Source: Paractinoplanes abujensis
GTDB taxonomy: Bacteria > Actinomycetota > Actinomycetes > Mycobacteriales > Micromonosporaceae
Assembly: GCF_014204895.1 (NCBI RefSeq)
Contig: NZ_JACHMF010000001.1
Coordinates: forward strand, 2,728,001-2,792,000
Length of the DNA stretch: 64,000 bases
Direction: 5' to 3'
The translations under genes and the position numbers were made by a program. Positions 17,494 to 27,115 of the stretch are shown here, in pieces (within the stretch, counting starts at the first letter, position 1; each line of letters starts with the position of its first letter). The notes beneath the pieces were generated by a model that worked only from the letters and a program-made list of their open reading frames with translations, was not told the origin of the DNA and did not search any database.

Positions 17494-18237
17494 ATGAACG
17501 TGGTTGCGGAAATGCTGCTCAACGACCCGGCCCCGGCCGCCATCTGGGCCACACTGATCGTGCTGACCTTCCCGGCCCTGCTCGTGCTGGGCAGCCCCGA
17601 AGCCATGCGCCACCCCGGCCGCATGCTGCGCGACGTCCTCACCGCTCTGCGCCGCCACCCCGCCCCCTCCCCTTCGACCTGTTCGCCGGCGTGGGCGTCC
17701 GAAGTGCGGGTGGCCGCCGACCGCGCCGCCGTGGCCGCCCAGCGCTGGCGAGACCTGTGGGAGCAGGCCGAAACCACGATGGCCGCCGCCTACGACGCCT
17801 GGCTCGAAGCCGACGCCCGCCTGCGCACCGTCACCGTCGCGGCCCGCTGGGGCACCCCGTGGTCGGCCCCCACCTGCGCCGAGTACGCCTCCCGCGAACG
17901 CTTCCTGCACCAGGCCGTGGCCGCCGCCTGCGCCCGGGGCGACCTGCCCGCCGAGGCCCTGACCGACGCCCAGGCCGGCCGCAACGGCTGGGACGCCCGC
18001 CTGCACCCCGTCGACCAGGAACTGGTCATCGCCAAGGCCGCCGCCGCATACCGCCGCCACTGCTACGACCAGGCCGCCACCGCCGAACGCACCGCCTGGC
18101 ACGACGCCGATCTGGCCCGCCGGGCCAGCAGCAGCCTCCAGCACGAGGCCGAGCTCGCCACGGCCCCGGCCGACCTGCCCTCCCCCACCACCGCCGGCAT
18201 CTCCACCCACCGGCCTGTGGCGGTCCCCGCCCTCTGA
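17494..18237 (+). CDS. hypothetical protein, N-terminal membrane segment and helical body
   Basis: A 247-residue protein with one hydrophobic segment at about 15-35 (AAIWATLIVLTFPALLVLG). A basic Pro-rich linker follows, then a long Ala/Arg/Asp-rich helical region (about 65-220) that looks like a cytoplasmic helical bundle. I do not recognise a named domain. ATG 17494 is preferred because the membrane segment follows directly; a GTG 39 nt upstream (17455) is the alternative. The preceding small membrane peptide is its only obvious partner. Confidence 0.6.
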   Translation: MNVVAEMLLNDPAPAAIWATLIVLTFPALLVLGSPEAMRHPGRMLRDVLTALRRHPAPSPSTCSPAWASEVRVAADRAAVAAQRWRDLWEQAETTMAAAYDAWLEADARLRTVTVAARWGTPWSAPTCAEYASRERFLHQAVAAACARGDLPAEALTDAQAGRNGWDARLHPVDQELVIAKAAAAYRRHCYDQAATAERTAWHDADLARRASSSLQHEAELATAPADLPSPTTAGISTHRPVAVPAL

Positions 18238-18653
18238 CCTCCCCACGGCCCCACAGTCCCTCTCCGCCCGGCCAGACGCGCGATCGAGGTTGCCGACGTG
18301 CCGGCCCACCCCGAACCCGGTGAAGTCCACTACCCGTCCACAGTCGCGGCTCGACGGCGCCTCGGGTACACCGGCGTGGCCGCTCGAATCGTGGCCGGCG
18401 CTGACTCCGGGCGTGCCCTCGAGCGGCTCCGCTCTCAAGACACGAACACGACCCACACTGCGCAACGCGGCACGCAGATTACGGCCAGCTCCCGCACCGT
18501 GCGAACACCGCGCCCGCCAGGCAATGTGCGAACCCAACGCACAGCGCTGCCCGTCGCGCGCGAACACAACGCGCGAATGCCGCTCTCCAGATACGAACGA
18601 AACGCGCACCATGTGAGCGGCAATGCTGGTGGAGGTGGCCGGAGCTCATGGGG
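18238..18653. other. 416-bp stretch without a convincing gene
   Basis: The stretch is less GC-rich than its surroundings and lacks codon periodicity typical of this genome. It has scattered variants of GCGAAC (about 18430-18610), such as GCGAACACCGCGC, GCGAACCCAACGC and GCGCGAACACAACGC. A 119-codon GTG frame spans it but its composition and starts do not support translation. No hairpin terminator or RNA gene was recognised. Confidence 0.5.
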
Positions 18654-19331
18654 CTAATTCGGGTGGGGGCGGTAGCAGCAGTCCGAGCAGATTCGGGGCT
18701 CGGGGAGAGTGAAGGCGAGGCAGCACGTCCTGCGGCGGAGCCGGCCGTGTTCCCACTCGATCAGGTCCTGCAGGTCGAGCGCCTTCAGGAGGGTGTCGAT
18801 GTCGTCGGTGGAGGCGCCGGGCACGGCGCGGACGGCGTGCCGGGTGGCGTGGGCCAGGCCGGCCGAGAGGGAGCCGAGCAGGGGGCGGCGGGCGATGCGC
18901 ACCTCGCGCTGGAAGGCGTCGAGCAGTGGGGTGACGTGTTCGTCGAGCAGCACGCGACGCAGCGCCGACGGGTCGTCGTGGGTGAACGGGATGCCGGGAC
19001 GCAGGCCGATGCGGACGGGCGCGTCGGGCGCGTCCAGTCGCACCAGCACCTGGGCGGCCGTCAGGTGGGGGACGCGGCGGGCCACCACCCAGCCGAAGGC
19101 GGCGGGCAGCGACAGCCAGTAGGAGTAGGCCTTCCACATCAGAGCGGCGGCCACGTGGGGGCGGGCGTCCCAGCGGCGCCGGGCCGCGGTCACCAGCAGG
19201 GTGATGTCCGCGCCGGTGAGGTCGGTGGCGGGAATCCAGCCGTCGGGGTCGGGCACGACCAGACCCGGGGCCAGACCCGCGAGGGTGCTGGTGCCGAAGG
19301 CGCGCCCGATGGCGGCCAGGAGATCGTCCAC
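18654..19331 (-). CDS. FhuF-like ferric siderophore reductase / (2Fe-2S)-binding protein
   Basis: The 225-residue protein ends with the FhuF C-terminal cysteine signature CC-x10-C-x2-C: Cys203, Cys204, Cys215 and Cys218 (RRTCCLAF...CSDCC), which binds a 2Fe-2S cluster. FhuF-type proteins reduce ferric siderophores in the cytoplasm to release iron. The upstream region (WKAYSYWLSLPAAFGWVVARR) matches the helical part of the family. GTG 19331 is chosen because a TATACA -10 box lies 6 nt upstream on the minus strand; an ATG at 19367 is the alternative. No siderophore genes are adjacent. Confidence 0.78.
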   Translation of the reverse strand: MDDLLAAIGRAFGTSTLAGLAPGLVVPDPDGWIPATDLTGADITLLVTAARRRWDARPHVAAALMWKAYSYWLSLPAAFGWVVARRVPHLTAAQVLVRLDAPDAPVRIGLRPGIPFTHDDPSALRRVLLDEHVTPLLDAFQREVRIARRPLLGSLSAGLAHATRHAVRAVPGASTDDIDTLLKALDLQDLIEWEHGRLRRRTCCLAFTLPEPRICSDCCYRPHPN

Positions 19332-19337
19332 TGACGC

Positions 19338-19343
19338 TGTATA
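19338..19343 (-). promoter_or_regulatory. -10 box (TATACA) for a leaderless FhuF-like transcript
   Basis: Read on the minus strand, TATACA is followed by 6 nt and then GTG. The spacing fits a transcript starting at the start codon and decides the start chosen for the FhuF-like gene. Confidence 0.45.
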
Positions 19344-19428
19344 CCCGGCCCCGTCGCCGCGACGCATCCCGCGCGAGCCCCCGGGCCGCACGATCGGCGG
19401 CAGCGCCCGGGGCCCCGCGCGGCTGACG

Positions 19429-19830
19429 TCAGCTCCAGGGGGCGTGGATGACCTTGTCGACGGCGATGGTCATGATCACGCGGACCTGGTCGCGGCCGCC
19501 GAACCACGGGTAGGGGCCGCCGAGGTATTTCCGGGCCAGTTGCTCGATGTGTTCGGCGCCGCCCTCGGGGGTCACGCTCACGACGTGGCCCTTGACCGAG
19601 TAGTAGTCGGACGCGTTGCCGGGGTCGGTCACGATCACCGAGACGCGCGGGTCGCGTTCGACGTTGCGCACTTTGCGGAAGCCCTCGACCGTGTTGATCA
19701 CGATGTGCTCGCCGTCGGTGCCGACCCAGGTCTCGGTCAGTTGCGGGGAGCCGTCGGGGTCGGTGGTCGCGATGAAGCAGGGGCTGGGCTGGTTGAGCAG
19801 CTTGAGAAGGCCGTCGGGCAAGATCGTCAC
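19429..19830 (-). CDS. PPOX class F420/flavin-dependent oxidoreductase
   Basis: A 133-residue split-barrel flavin/F420-binding protein (pyridoxamine-phosphate-oxidase fold). The N-terminal PDGLLKLLNQPSPCFIATTDPDGSPQ and the second-strand VINTVEGFRKVRNVERDPRVSVIV are diagnostic of the Rv1155-like group. Members reduce diverse substrates with F420H2; the substrate here is unknown. GTG 19830 is favoured because TACAGT lies 8 nt upstream; an ATG at 19866 would add 12 residues. Confidence 0.8.
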   Translation of the reverse strand: MTILPDGLLKLLNQPSPCFIATTDPDGSPQLTETWVGTDGEHIVINTVEGFRKVRNVERDPRVSVIVTDPGNASDYYSVKGHVVSVTPEGGAEHIEQLARKYLGGPYPWFGGRDQVRVIMTIAVDKVIHAPWS

Positions 19831-19917
19831 GTGTTCCGACTGTACGCCGCCGGGATCGTCACGCAACCGTCATGGAGCCGCGCAGGACTCGCCAATCGCC
19901 GGGGTGACTGTGGGTTC

Positions 19918-20304
19918 ATGACTACCGACGAAGCCGTACGGACGCGGGTGGCCCGCCGGCTGGGCCGGGACCTCGTGCTCACACCGAGCGCTTTCCTCGG
20001 GGTCGCCGGCGTCTGGCTGGTGGTGACACCCGTGGTGATCGACCATGGCGTTTATCCGTGGGTCGCCGATGTGCTGGCCGGGATCATGCTGATGGCCGTG
20101 GCCGCCGCGCAGGTCGTGCTGCCGAGCCGTTCGCTGGCGTTGAGCGCCGCCGCGGCCGGGGCAGGCGCCTGGCTGATCGCCGCACCCTATGCGCTGGGTT
20201 TCGCCGATCAGCTCGGCGTGGCCTGGAACGACAAGGTGGTGGGCGCGCTGGTGATCCTGCTGGCCGTGGTCAACGGCCTGCCCCGCGCGGTCCGGAAACC
20301 GTGA
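19918..20304 (+). CDS. SPW repeat membrane protein
   Basis: A 128-residue protein with four predicted membrane helices in two SPW-like repeats (GVAGVWLVVTPVV and AGAGAWLIAAPYAL), plus a short basic N-terminus. The family is widespread in actinobacteria and has no established biochemical role. It is divergent from the PPOX gene. Confidence 0.75.
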   Translation: MTTDEAVRTRVARRLGRDLVLTPSAFLGVAGVWLVVTPVVIDHGVYPWVADVLAGIMLMAVAAAQVVLPSRSLALSAAAAGAGAWLIAAPYALGFADQLGVAWNDKVVGALVILLAVVNGLPRAVRKP

Positions 20305-20408
20305 GCCGGGACGCGTCCCATGACCACGGACGGGCCGTCCCGCGCTGAGCGTTTCGCGTATGCGATCGAGGCTCTGAGCCATTCAAAGTCTCATTCGATG
20401 CGACTCCA

Positions 20409-21188
20409 ATGGAGGGCATGACGCTCATCATCGGTGGAACGGGCAAGACCGGACGACGCGTGGCCGAGCGGCTCGGCGCCGCAGCGACGATCGCTTCCCG
20501 CACGTCGGCGACCCGGTTCGACTGGAACGACGAAACGACGTGGTTGCCGGCGCTCAAGGACCAGAAGGCCGTGTACATCACCTTCTATCCCGACCTCGGC
20601 CTGCCCGGCGCGGCCGAGACGGTCGGCGCGTTCGCGGATCTGGCCGCCGCGAACGGGGTCGAGCACCTGGTCCTGCTGTCGGGTCGCGGCGAGCCTCTCG
20701 CGCAGCGGGCCGAGCAGCGCGTGAAGGACTCCGGCACGGACTGGACGATCGTGACCTGCGCGTGGTTCGCCCAGAACTTCAGCGAGGACTTTTTGGCCGG
20801 CGCGGTCGCCGCCGGCGACATCCGGCTGCCCGCGGGCGACGTGGCCGAGCCGTTCGTCGACGCCGACGACATCGCCGACGTGGTGGCGGCGGCCCTGACC
20901 GACCCGCGCCACCGGGGCCGGCACTACGAGCTGACCGGTCCCGCGGCGCTCACCTTCGGGCAGGTCGCGGACGAGCTCAGCCAGGCCACCGGACGGACGA
21001 TCACCTACACGCCGATCAGCTTCGTGCAGTACGAGTCCGTGCTGCGCGAGGCCGGCCTGCCCGTCGAGCTGGGCGACATGTTCCGCGGCATCCTCGACGG
21101 CCGCAACAGCAAGCCTGCTGACGGTGTGCAGCGGGCGCTCGGACGACCGGCGACTTCGTTCTCCTCGTACGCGAGAAAAGCGCTGTAG
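20409..21188 (+). CDS. NmrA-like NAD(P)-binding oxidoreductase
   Basis: The 259-residue atypical SDR has the Rossmann motif IIGGTGKTG at 7-15, an acidic second-strand region (FDWND), the HLVLLSGRGE strand, and the family's WTIVTCAWFAQNFSED and PFVDADDIADVVAAAL segments. Such proteins act as NAD(P)H-quinone reductases or redox sensors. ATG 20409 or ATG 20418 could be used. The gene is followed 9 bp later by an AraC regulator whose promoter -10 box overlaps this stop codon, so regulator and enzyme probably belong together. Confidence 0.83.
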   Translation: MEGMTLIIGGTGKTGRRVAERLGAAATIASRTSATRFDWNDETTWLPALKDQKAVYITFYPDLGLPGAAETVGAFADLAAANGVEHLVLLSGRGEPLAQRAEQRVKDSGTDWTIVTCAWFAQNFSEDFLAGAVAAGDIRLPAGDVAEPFVDADDIADVVAAALTDPRHRGRHYELTGPAALTFGQVADELSQATGRTITYTPISFVQYESVLREAGLPVELGDMFRGILDGRNSKPADGVQRALGRPATSFSSYARKAL

Positions 21189-21191
21189 GTT
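21186..21191 (+). promoter_or_regulatory. -10 box (TAGGTT) overlapping the upstream stop codon
   Basis: TAGGTT includes the TAG stop of the NmrA-like gene and ends 6 nt before ATG 21198. This suggests a separate leaderless promoter for the AraC regulator within an otherwise co-directional pair. Confidence 0.4.
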
Positions 21192-21197
21192 GTCCGC

Positions 21198-22175
21198 ATG
21201 GACGCGCTGACCGGCTTGCTGGACGGGCCCCGGGCCCGCGGCGCGTTCCTGTTGCGCTCGGTCCTGGATCCGCCGTGGTCGCTGCGGATCCAGGACGGCT
21301 CGCCGCTCTCGCTGATCACGATGGTGCGCGGCGACGCCTGGATCCTCAAGCCGGATCATGAGCCCGCCCGGATCGGCGCGGGGGACGTGGCCGTCGTCAA
21401 CGGTGTGGAGCCGTACGTGGTGGCCGACGAGCCCGGCACCGCCCCCCAGGTGATCATCCATCCGGGGCAGCGCTGCCAGATGGCCGACGGTTCCGAGGTG
21501 ACGCTGACCGGCCAGGGCGTACGGACGTGGGGCACCCGGCCCGACGCGCCGACGGTGATGGTCAGCGGGACGTATCAGATGCACAGCGAGGTCAGCCGGC
21601 GCATGCTCGACGCGCTGCCGGGCCTGCTGATCCGGCCGGCCGAGGCGGGCGACCGTTCGCTGATCGACCTGCTCGTGCGCGAGATGAACGGCACCGAACC
21701 GGCCCAGGACCTGGTGCTCGACCGCCTGCTCGACCTGGTGCTGGTCAGTGTGCTGCGGTCCTGGCTGGCCACGCCGGCCGACGACGCCCCGGGCTGGCAA
21801 CGGGCCCAGACGGATCCCGTGGTCGGCCCGGCCCTGCGCGTGATCCACGACGATCCGGCGTACGGGTGGACCGTGGCTTCGCTGGCGGCCCGCACCGGGG
21901 TGTCGCGGGCCTCGCTGGCGCGCCGGTTCACCGAGGTCGTGGGCGAGTCCCCGATGGCGTATCTGACCAGCTGGCGGCTCACCCTGGCCGCCGATCTGCT
22001 GCGGCAGGGCGACGCCACCCTGGAGTCGGTGGCCCGGCGCGTCGGCTACGGCAGCGCGTTCGCCCTGAGCACGGCGTTCAAGCGGGAACGCGGGGTGAGC
22101 CCGCAGGAGTATCGCCGCCGCCCGCCCCTCGCGCCGCACGCGTCTCCCCTGCCCCGGGTGGTGCGGCTCACGTAG
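21198..22175 (+). CDS. AraC family transcriptional regulator (cupin N-terminus)
   Basis: A 325-residue activator. The N-terminal half is a cupin-like sensor domain (AraC-binding type, with DVAVVNGVEPYVVADEP). The C-terminal half (about 215-310) has two helix-turn-helix motifs, WTVASLAARTGVSRASLARRF and LESVARRVGYGSAFALSTAF, followed by the family signature KRERGVSPQEYRR. It likely controls the preceding NmrA-like reductase gene. A nested hairpin follows its stop. Confidence 0.87.
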   Translation: MDALTGLLDGPRARGAFLLRSVLDPPWSLRIQDGSPLSLITMVRGDAWILKPDHEPARIGAGDVAVVNGVEPYVVADEPGTAPQVIIHPGQRCQMADGSEVTLTGQGVRTWGTRPDAPTVMVSGTYQMHSEVSRRMLDALPGLLIRPAEAGDRSLIDLLVREMNGTEPAQDLVLDRLLDLVLVSVLRSWLATPADDAPGWQRAQTDPVVGPALRVIHDDPAYGWTVASLAARTGVSRASLARRFTEVVGESPMAYLTSWRLTLAADLLRQGDATLESVARRVGYGSAFALSTAFKRERGVSPQEYRRRPPLAPHASPLPRVVRLT

Positions 22176-22214
22176 GTCCGCGGCCCGATGTGGGGGTCAG
22201 ACCCGATGCGGACC
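22175..22214 (+). terminator. nested hairpin after the AraC gene
   Basis: GGTCCGC (22175-22181) pairs with GCGGACC (22208-22214), and within it GGGTC (22194-22198) pairs with GACCC (22200-22204) around one base. It separates the AraC gene from the kinase/mrp operon. Confidence 0.45.
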
Positions 22215-22275
22215 CGCCCCGGGCCGGGCAGGGTCAAGGGGAAGCGTTTTTCTCCTGAGAGTCGGGTGATCCCGC

Positions 22276-23211
22276 GTGTCGCTGTTCTGGCGGATCTTCT
22301 CGTTGAACGCGGCGGTGCTGACCGTCGCGGCCCTCGTGCTGCTCTTCGCCCCGGTGACCGTCTCGTCGACCGCACGGCTGGCCGAGGCGCTCATCATCCT
22401 GGCCGGCACCGCGGTCACCCTGGTCGCGAACGCGGCCATGCTGCGCGTCGGCCTGGCCCCGCTGGCCCGGCTGACCCGCGTGATGACCACGATCGACCTG
22501 CTCAAACCGGGCACCCGGCTGGCCCCGAGCGGTCAGGGCGAGATCGCCGCGCTGATCACCGCGTTCAACTCGATGCTGGAGCGGCTGGAGACCGAGCGGG
22601 CGTCCAGCGCCGGGCGGGCCCTGTCGGCGCAGGAGGCCGAGCGGCACCGGATCGCGCAGGAGCTGCACGACGAGATCGGCCAGACGTTGACGGCCGTGCT
22701 GCTCGACCTCAAGCGGGTGGCCAAGACGGCCCCCGAGGCGGTGCGCGACCAGCTGCTGGCGGTGCAGGAGAGCACCCGCAACGCGCTCGACGAGATCCGC
22801 CGGATCGCGCGCCGGTTGCGGCCGGGCGTGCTCGACGAGCTGGGGCTGGGCAGCGCCTTGCGCGCGCTGGCGGGCGAGTTCACCACGGCCGGCATGTCCG
22901 TACGGCGTCAGGTCAGCAACGACCTGCCGGTGCTGCCCAAGGACGTCGAGCTCGTCGTCTACCGGGTCGCCCAGGAGAGCCTGACCAACGCCGCCCGGCA
23001 CTCGGCGGCGCAGCACGTGGATCTGGTGCTGTCACAGAAGAACGACGAACTGCATTTGTGCGTACGCGATGACGGCCGCGGCCTGCGAGGCGCGGCGGAG
23101 GGAGCGGGGATCCGCGGCATGCGAGAACGGGCACTACTGATCGGGGCCGGTCTGACGGTCGAATCCGGGACCACCGGCGGCACCTCGGTACACCTGCGGG
23201 TGCCCACATGA
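22276..23211 (+). CDS. sensor histidine kinase (NarL-type, HisKA_3)
   Basis: A 311-residue kinase. Two membrane helices (about 7-26 and 36-57) are joined by only a few residues, so there is no extracellular sensor domain. A HAMP-like segment (58-105) and a HisKA_3 dimerisation helix follow with phospho-accepting His131 in RIAQELHDEIGQ. The ATPase domain (about 220-311) has the N box in NAARHS and DDGRGL / GIRGMRERA. The GTG start at 22276 follows GAGTCGGGTG. It overlaps the response-regulator gene by 4 nt (ATGA), which in turn is coupled to mrpA, so it probably senses membrane or ion stress for the antiporter (inference). Confidence 0.88.
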   Translation: MSLFWRIFSLNAAVLTVAALVLLFAPVTVSSTARLAEALIILAGTAVTLVANAAMLRVGLAPLARLTRVMTTIDLLKPGTRLAPSGQGEIAALITAFNSMLERLETERASSAGRALSAQEAERHRIAQELHDEIGQTLTAVLLDLKRVAKTAPEAVRDQLLAVQESTRNALDEIRRIARRLRPGVLDELGLGSALRALAGEFTTAGMSVRRQVSNDLPVLPKDVELVVYRVAQESLTNAARHSAAQHVDLVLSQKNDELHLCVRDDGRGLRGAAEGAGIRGMRERALLIGAGLTVESGTTGGTSVHLRVPT

Positions 23212-23852
23212 TCCGGATCCTGCTGGCCGACGACCATGCCCTCGTACGGCGGGGGGTCCGTCTGATCCTCGACGGCGAGCCCGACCTGGAAGTCATCGGT
23301 GAGGCCGCCGACGGCGCGGAGGCGCTGGCCCTGGCGGCCGCCGACCCACCCGACCTGGCCGTGCTCGACATCGCCATGCCGCGGATGACCGGCCTGCAGG
23401 CCGCCCGCGAGCTCAGCCGCACCCACCCCGGAGTTCGCATCCTGATCCTCACCATGTACGACAACGAGCAGTTCTTCTTCGAGGCCCTGCGGGTCGGCGC
23501 GGCCGGTTACGTGCTCAAGTCGGTGGCCGACCGGGACCTGGTCGAGGCCTGCCACGCCGCCATGCGCGACGAGCCGTTCCTCTACCCCGGCGCCGAGACC
23601 GCCCTGGTCAGGGACTACTTGGAGCGGGCGAGCAACGGCGCCGAGATCCCCGCACGGGCCGTCACCGAGCGCGAGGAGGAGGTGCTCAAGCTCGTCGCCG
23701 AGGGCCACTCGACGCGCGAGATCGCCGAGATGCTGTTCATCAGCGTCAAGACGGTCGAACGTCACCGTTCCAACATCCTGACCAAACTGGGCCTCAAGGA
23801 CCGGCAGGAACTGACCCGGTACGCCATCCGGGCGGGGCTGATCGAGCCGTGA
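23208..23852 (+). CDS. LuxR/NarL family response regulator
   Basis: The 214-residue protein has a receiver domain (1-120) with acidic pocket Asp8-Asp9, phospho-acceptor Asp54 (LAVLDIAMP) and Lys104 (VLKSV). The LuxR DNA-binding domain spans about 148-210 ([34 protein letters not shown]). It is translationally coupled to the kinase upstream and to mrpA downstream (TGATG), a tight arrangement that makes the mrp operon an obvious target. Confidence 0.9.
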   Translation: MIRILLADDHALVRRGVRLILDGEPDLEVIGEAADGAEALALAAADPPDLAVLDIAMPRMTGLQAARELSRTHPGVRILILTMYDNEQFFFEALRVGAAGYVLKSVADRDLVEACHAAMRDEPFLYPGAETALVRDYLERASNGAEIPARAVTEREEEVLKLVAEGHSTREIAEMLFISVKTVERHRSNILTKLGLKDRQELTRYAIRAGLIEP

Positions 23853-26665
23853 TGCTCGCCGTCCTGATCCTGCACGCCGCGGCCGCGCTGCTGGCCCCGT
23901 TCCTGGTGCGGGCCCTCGGCAACCGCGCCCTTTACCTGCTGGCCCTGGTGCCGGCGTCGACGTTCGGGTGGACCCTTTCCCGTACGGGCGAGGTCAGCGC
24001 GGAGACGTATCCGTGGGTGCCGCACCTGGGCCTGGACCTGGCGCTGCACCTGGGCACGCTGGCGTGGCTGATGCTGCTCGTCGTGAGCGGTATCGGCGCG
24101 ATCGTGCTCGTCTACTGCGCGCACTACTTCGAGCAGGGTGACCCGGCCCTGGGCCGTTTCGCGGGCACCTTTCTCGGCTTCGCCACCGCCATGACCGGCC
24201 TCGTGGTGGCCGACGACCTTTTGCTCCTGTACGTGTTCTGGGAGCTCACGACGGTGTTCTCGTACCTGCTCATCGGGCACAAGGGTGAGCAGGCGGCCGG
24301 GCGCCGCGCGGCGATGCAGGCCCTGGTGGTGACGACCGCGGGCGGGCTGGCCATGCTGGTCGGCTTCGTGATGCTGGGCCACGGCGCGGGCACGTACCGG
24401 TGGTCGGAGATCGCCGCGGGCCCGTTGCCCGAGGGCAGCACGGTGGCCGCGATCCTCATCCTGGCCGGTGCACTGTCCAAGTCGGCCATCTTCCCGTTCA
24501 GCTTCTGGCTGCCGGCCGCGATGGCCGCGCCCACCCCGGCCTCGGCCTATCTGCACGCGGCGTCCATGGTCAAGGCGGGCGTGTTCCTGCTCGGGCTGAT
24601 GGGTCCGCTGCTGGCCCAGGCCGAGCCGTGGCGGCCGGTCGCGGTGACCGCCGGCGTGCTGACCCTGCTGCTGGGCGGCTGGGCCGCGATGCGTCAGCAC
24701 GACCTCAAACTGCTTCTGGCGTACGGCACCGTCAGTCAGCTCGGCCTGCTGACGGTGGCGTTCGGCGCCGCCGGGCGCACGGCCGCGCTGGCCGGAGCGG
24801 CCCTGCTGCTCGCGCACGCGCTGTTCAAGGCGGCCCTATTCCTCATTGTCGGCGTCATCGACCGCCAGACCGGTACGCGGGACCTGCGCGACCTGAGCGG
24901 GCTGGCCCGGCGGTCGCCGGGGCTGGCCGCGATCGCCGGGCTGGCCGTGGCGTCGATGATGGGCGTGCCGCCGCTGGCCGGGTTCGTCGGCAAGGAGTCG
25001 CTGTTCGCGGCGTTCGAGCACGGCGGGGCGACCGACCGGCTGGTGCTGCTCGCGCTGGTCGCCGGTTCCGCGCTGACCGTGGCGTACGGGCTGCGGTTCC
25101 TGTGGGGCGCCTTCGCCACCAAGCCCGGTGTCGCCCCGGTGGAGCTCGCGCCGCCGCGCTGGGGTTTCGTGGCGCCGGCCGCGTTGCTGGCGGTGACGGG
25201 GCTCGCGGCCGGGCTCGGCGCGTCGTGGCTGGACGGCGTCCTCACCCCGTACGCGGAGCTCTTCGAGGGCCCGGCCGAGCACCTCGCGCTGTGGCACGGC
25301 TTCGGGCTGCCGTTGCTGCTGTCGGCAGTGGTGCCGGCGGTCGGCGGGCTGGTGTTCGCGGGTCAGCGGAGGGGCCGGGCGTGGCCGCGGCAGCGGGTGC
25401 CCCAGGCCGCTGACGTCTACACGCGGCTGATGAGCGCCGTCGACCGGGCCGCCGTCGAGGTCACCGGGGCCACCCAGCGTGGTTCGCTGCCGTTCTCGCT
25501 CGGCGTGATCCTGATCGTGCTGGTCATCGTGGGGGCCAGCACGCTGCTGCTGGCGGGCGCGCCCTGGCCGGCCGGGCTGCGGCTGTGGGACACCCCGCTG
25601 CAGCTGGTCGTGGGGGCCGTGGTGGTCGGGGCGGCCCTGGTCGCGGCCCGCTCGCGGCGCCGGCTGACCGCGATGATCCTGGTCGGCATCTGCGGCTACG
25701 GCATCGCCGTCATGTTCGTGCTGCACGGCGCGCCCGATCTGGCGCTCACCCAGTTCCTCGTCGAGACCGTCACGATCGTCATGTTCGTGCTGGTGCTGCG
25801 GCGGCTGCCGGTACGGTTCTCGGCCCGCCCGATCCGGGCCACCCGGATCATCCGCTCGGTCATCGCCGTCTCGACCGGGGTCGTCGCCGCGGGCATGGCC
25901 TACGTGGCGGCCGGGGGCCGGGTCGCGACACCGATCTCGACCGAGTTCGCCGAGCCGGCCGTGTCGTACGGCGGCGGGCACAACATCGTCAACGTGGCGC
26001 TGGTCGACATCCGCGCCTGGGACACGATGGGCGAGATCTCGGTGCTGGTGGTGGCCGCGACCGGCGTGGCCAGCCTGATCTTCCGCCGCTCGCAGGCGCT
26101 GCAACGGCGGCGCAAGGAGCAGGGCGCGCCGACGTCGCAACACGGCTCGTGGATGCGCGCGGCCGACAACCCGGAGGCGCGCCGGCAGTCGATCATCCTG
26201 CAGGTGGTGGCCCGGCTGCTGTTCCACACGATCGTGCTGTTCTCGGTGTATCTGCTGTTCTCGGGTCACAACGCGCCCGGCGGTGGCTTCGCCGGCGGCC
26301 TGGTCGCGGGGCTGGCGCTGGTCACGCGTTACCTGGCCGGGGGGCGGCGCGAGCTCAACGCGGCGGCCCCGGTCGACGCCGGCCTGCTGCTGGGCGCGGG
26401 CCTGCTGATCGCGGTCGGCACCGGGGCGGCGGCGATGCTGGCGGGCGGGCAGGTGCTGCAGAGCGCCCTCGTCGATCTGACCATTCCCGTGCTCGGCCAC
26501 CTCCACTTCGCCACGTCGGCGTTCTTCGACGTCGGCGTCTACCTGATCGTGGTCGCGCTGGTGCTCGAGATCCTGCGCAGCCTCGGCGCCGAGCTGGACC
26601 GCCAGCACGACGCCGCGGCGCGGGAGGAACGACGGGCCCTCGAACGACAGAAGGAGCCGGTGTAA
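23852..26665 (+). CDS. mrpA: Na+/H+ antiporter subunit A (MrpA/MrpB fusion)
   Basis: The largest Mrp subunit, 937 residues from ATG 23852 (GTG 23849 is possible). The N-terminal two-thirds is a NuoL-like proton channel: [18 protein letters not shown] near 130 and the [40 protein letters not shown] helix region near 205-245 carry the conserved Glu, Lys and His. A MrpA C-terminal domain follows (about 570-660). The last ~150 residues ([31 protein letters not shown]) are a MnhB domain, so subunit B is fused to A, as in other actinobacteria. The complex exchanges monovalent cations for protons across the membrane. Confidence 0.92.
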   Translation: MLAVLILHAAAALLAPFLVRALGNRALYLLALVPASTFGWTLSRTGEVSAETYPWVPHLGLDLALHLGTLAWLMLLVVSGIGAIVLVYCAHYFEQGDPALGRFAGTFLGFATAMTGLVVADDLLLLYVFWELTTVFSYLLIGHKGEQAAGRRAAMQALVVTTAGGLAMLVGFVMLGHGAGTYRWSEIAAGPLPEGSTVAAILILAGALSKSAIFPFSFWLPAAMAAPTPASAYLHAASMVKAGVFLLGLMGPLLAQAEPWRPVAVTAGVLTLLLGGWAAMRQHDLKLLLAYGTVSQLGLLTVAFGAAGRTAALAGAALLLAHALFKAALFLIVGVIDRQTGTRDLRDLSGLARRSPGLAAIAGLAVASMMGVPPLAGFVGKESLFAAFEHGGATDRLVLLALVAGSALTVAYGLRFLWGAFATKPGVAPVELAPPRWGFVAPAALLAVTGLAAGLGASWLDGVLTPYAELFEGPAEHLALWHGFGLPLLLSAVVPAVGGLVFAGQRRGRAWPRQRVPQAADVYTRLMSAVDRAAVEVTGATQRGSLPFSLGVILIVLVIVGASTLLLAGAPWPAGLRLWDTPLQLVVGAVVVGAALVAARSRRRLTAMILVGICGYGIAVMFVLHGAPDLALTQFLVETVTIVMFVLVLRRLPVRFSARPIRATRIIRSVIAVSTGVVAAGMAYVAAGGRVATPISTEFAEPAVSYGGGHNIVNVALVDIRAWDTMGEISVLVVAATGVASLIFRRSQALQRRRKEQGAPTSQHGSWMRAADNPEARRQSIILQVVARLLFHTIVLFSVYLLFSGHNAPGGGFAGGLVAGLALVTRYLAGGRRELNAAAPVDAGLLLGAGLLIAVGTGAAAMLAGGQVLQSALVDLTIPVLGHLHFATSAFFDVGVYLIVVALVLEILRSLGAELDRQHDAAAREERRALERQKEPV

Positions 26666-27115
26666 ATGACTCCGAACCTGGTCTACATCGTCGTGATCGG
26701 CGTGCTGTTCGCAGCCGGTGTCTCGATGGTGCTCGAACGCAGCCTGACCCGTGTGCTGATGGGCATGATCCTGCTCGGCAACGGCGTGAACCTGCTCATC
26801 CTGCTGGGCGGCAAGGCGGGCACGCCGCCGATCGTGGGCCTCGGCCCGGACGAGGAGATGGCCGACCCGCTGCCCCAGATCATGATCCTGACCGCGATCG
26901 TGATCACGCTGGGGATGACCGCCTTCCTGCTCGCCCTGGCCTACCGCAGCTGGGCCGTGTCCGGGCACGACGAGGTGCAGGACGACGTCGAGGACCGCCG
27001 GATCATGCAACTCGCCGAGCGCGACGAAGGCTCCGGCACCGACGACACCGACCACACCGACGTCCCGGCTCCGGCCGAGGTTGCGCCCCTTCCCGACCGT
27101 GAGGCCGCTCGATGA
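26666..27115 (+). CDS. mrpC: Na+/H+ antiporter subunit C (NuoK-like)
   Basis: A 149-residue protein. The first ~110 residues hold three membrane helices of the NuoK/MnhC type (MGMILLGNGVNLLILLGG; LPQIMILTAIVITLGMTAFLLAL). An acidic cytoplasmic tail of about 35 residues, rich in Asp and Glu, is longer than in most homologues. The ATG directly follows the mrpA stop, and the gene overlaps mrpD by 4 nt. Confidence 0.9.
   Translation: MTPNLVYIVVIGVLFAAGVSMVLERSLTRVLMGMILLGNGVNLLILLGGKAGTPPIVGLGPDEEMADPLPQIMILTAIVITLGMTAFLLALAYRSWAVSGHDEVQDDVEDRRIMQLAERDEGSGTDDTDHTDVPAPAEVAPLPDREAAR

Noticed and set aside
14754-18323. A 1,189-codon plus-strand open frame, and an 825-codon minus-strand frame at 16135-18612
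   Set aside because: Both shadow the LLM, amidohydrolase and hypothetical genes, which have clear motifs in other frames; the long frames are Arg/Gly/His-rich without starts or domains.
18298-18657. 119-codon GTG frame in the gap before the FhuF-like gene
   Set aside because: No ribosome site or -10 spacing, atypical composition and no recognisable domain.
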